Assembly (NCBI GenBank): GCA_023431205.1 | Contig: JAEYXQ010000138.1 | Location: forward strand, 1-27,382 | Origin: Pseudomonadota bacterium | Lineage (GTDB): Bacteria; Pseudomonadota; Alphaproteobacteria; Rhizobiales; Devosiaceae | Length of the DNA: 27,382 nt | Direction: 5' to 3' | Part shown: piece after piece, positions 27,320-27,382 of the stretch | Layout: the number at the start of each line of letters is the position of its first letter | Numbering within the stretch: position 1 is the stretch's first letter | Notes under the pieces: model-generated | The model's database searches: none | What the model was told of the DNA's origin: nothing | The model's input: only the letters and a program-made list of their open reading frames with translations | Translations under genes and position numbers: made by a program

Positions 27320-27382
27320 CTATTGCTTTTCCATCACGCATTGCAGCGGGTGCTGGTTCTTGCGTGCAGTGTCCATGACGCG
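27320..27382 (-). CDS. clpS: ATP-dependent Clp protease adaptor ClpS, C-terminal end only
   Basis: The last 20 codons before TAG are visible on minus, and the gene continues past the window edge. They encode VMDTARKNQHPLQCVMEKQ, matching the ClpS C-terminus with the conserved HPL-C-(M/L)E pattern. ClpS delivers N-degron substrates to ClpA, and its position directly before clpA supports the call. Confidence 0.9.
   Translation of the reverse strand, partial: RVMDTARKNQHPLQCVMEKQ

Overview
The window reads as chromosome of a GC-rich alphaproteobacterium of the Hyphomicrobiales type, possibly close to Devosia (genus is inference). The evidence is LpxI instead of LpxH, the run rpsB-tsf-pyrH-frr-uppS-cdsA-rseP-bamA-lpxD-fabZ-lpxA-lpxI-lpxB without dxr or skp, the neighbouring gltA/gltX pair, clpS-clpA, GANTC and CtrA-type motifs, and direct-repeat operators of the alphaproteobacterial LexA form.

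Layout. Bases 1-534 carry a degraded IS3-type transposase scrap and no intact gene. Bases 535-3068 (minus) are the dTDP-rhamnose genes rfbC-rfbB-rfbD, without rfbA. Bases 3069-4488 form an accessory-looking gap with no recognisable gene but with a strong hairpin and a clear plus-strand intrinsic terminator. gltX and gltA follow on plus and converge, across a shared terminator, on the long minus-strand block 7380-20071. Read in its own direction that block makes ribosomal protein S2, EF-Ts, UMP kinase and ribosome recycling factor, then undecaprenyl diphosphate synthase, CDP-diglyceride synthase, site-2 protease and BamA, then lipid A enzymes LpxD, FabZ, LpxA, LpxI and LpxB. The lipid A genes are translationally coupled by 1-8 base overlaps or direct abutment. 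The unit thus links protein synthesis to lipid carrier, phospholipid, outer-membrane protein assembly and lipid A supply.

Beyond it lie a structured rpsB leader, a candidate plus-strand small RNA, replicative dnaE, a newly called 33-residue membrane peptide gene, a divergent YoaK/DUF1275 gene, clpA and the 3' end of clpS.

The most interesting signal is at 23960-24119. A 33-codon ORF with a strong ribosome binding site and one membrane segment has a promoter in which two GTTT-N7-GTTC operators fill the -35/-10 spacer and cover the start point. This is how an SOS (LexA)-repressed gene would look, and the product resembles in size and type the Caulobacter SOS division inhibitor SidA; it lies just upstream of dnaE. 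Other points of note are a BamA that appears to lack POTRA1, a terminator-like hairpin between bamA and lpxD, a perfect CtrA-type box upstream of bamA, a three-helix rpsB leader, and an altered conserved motif in LpxB.
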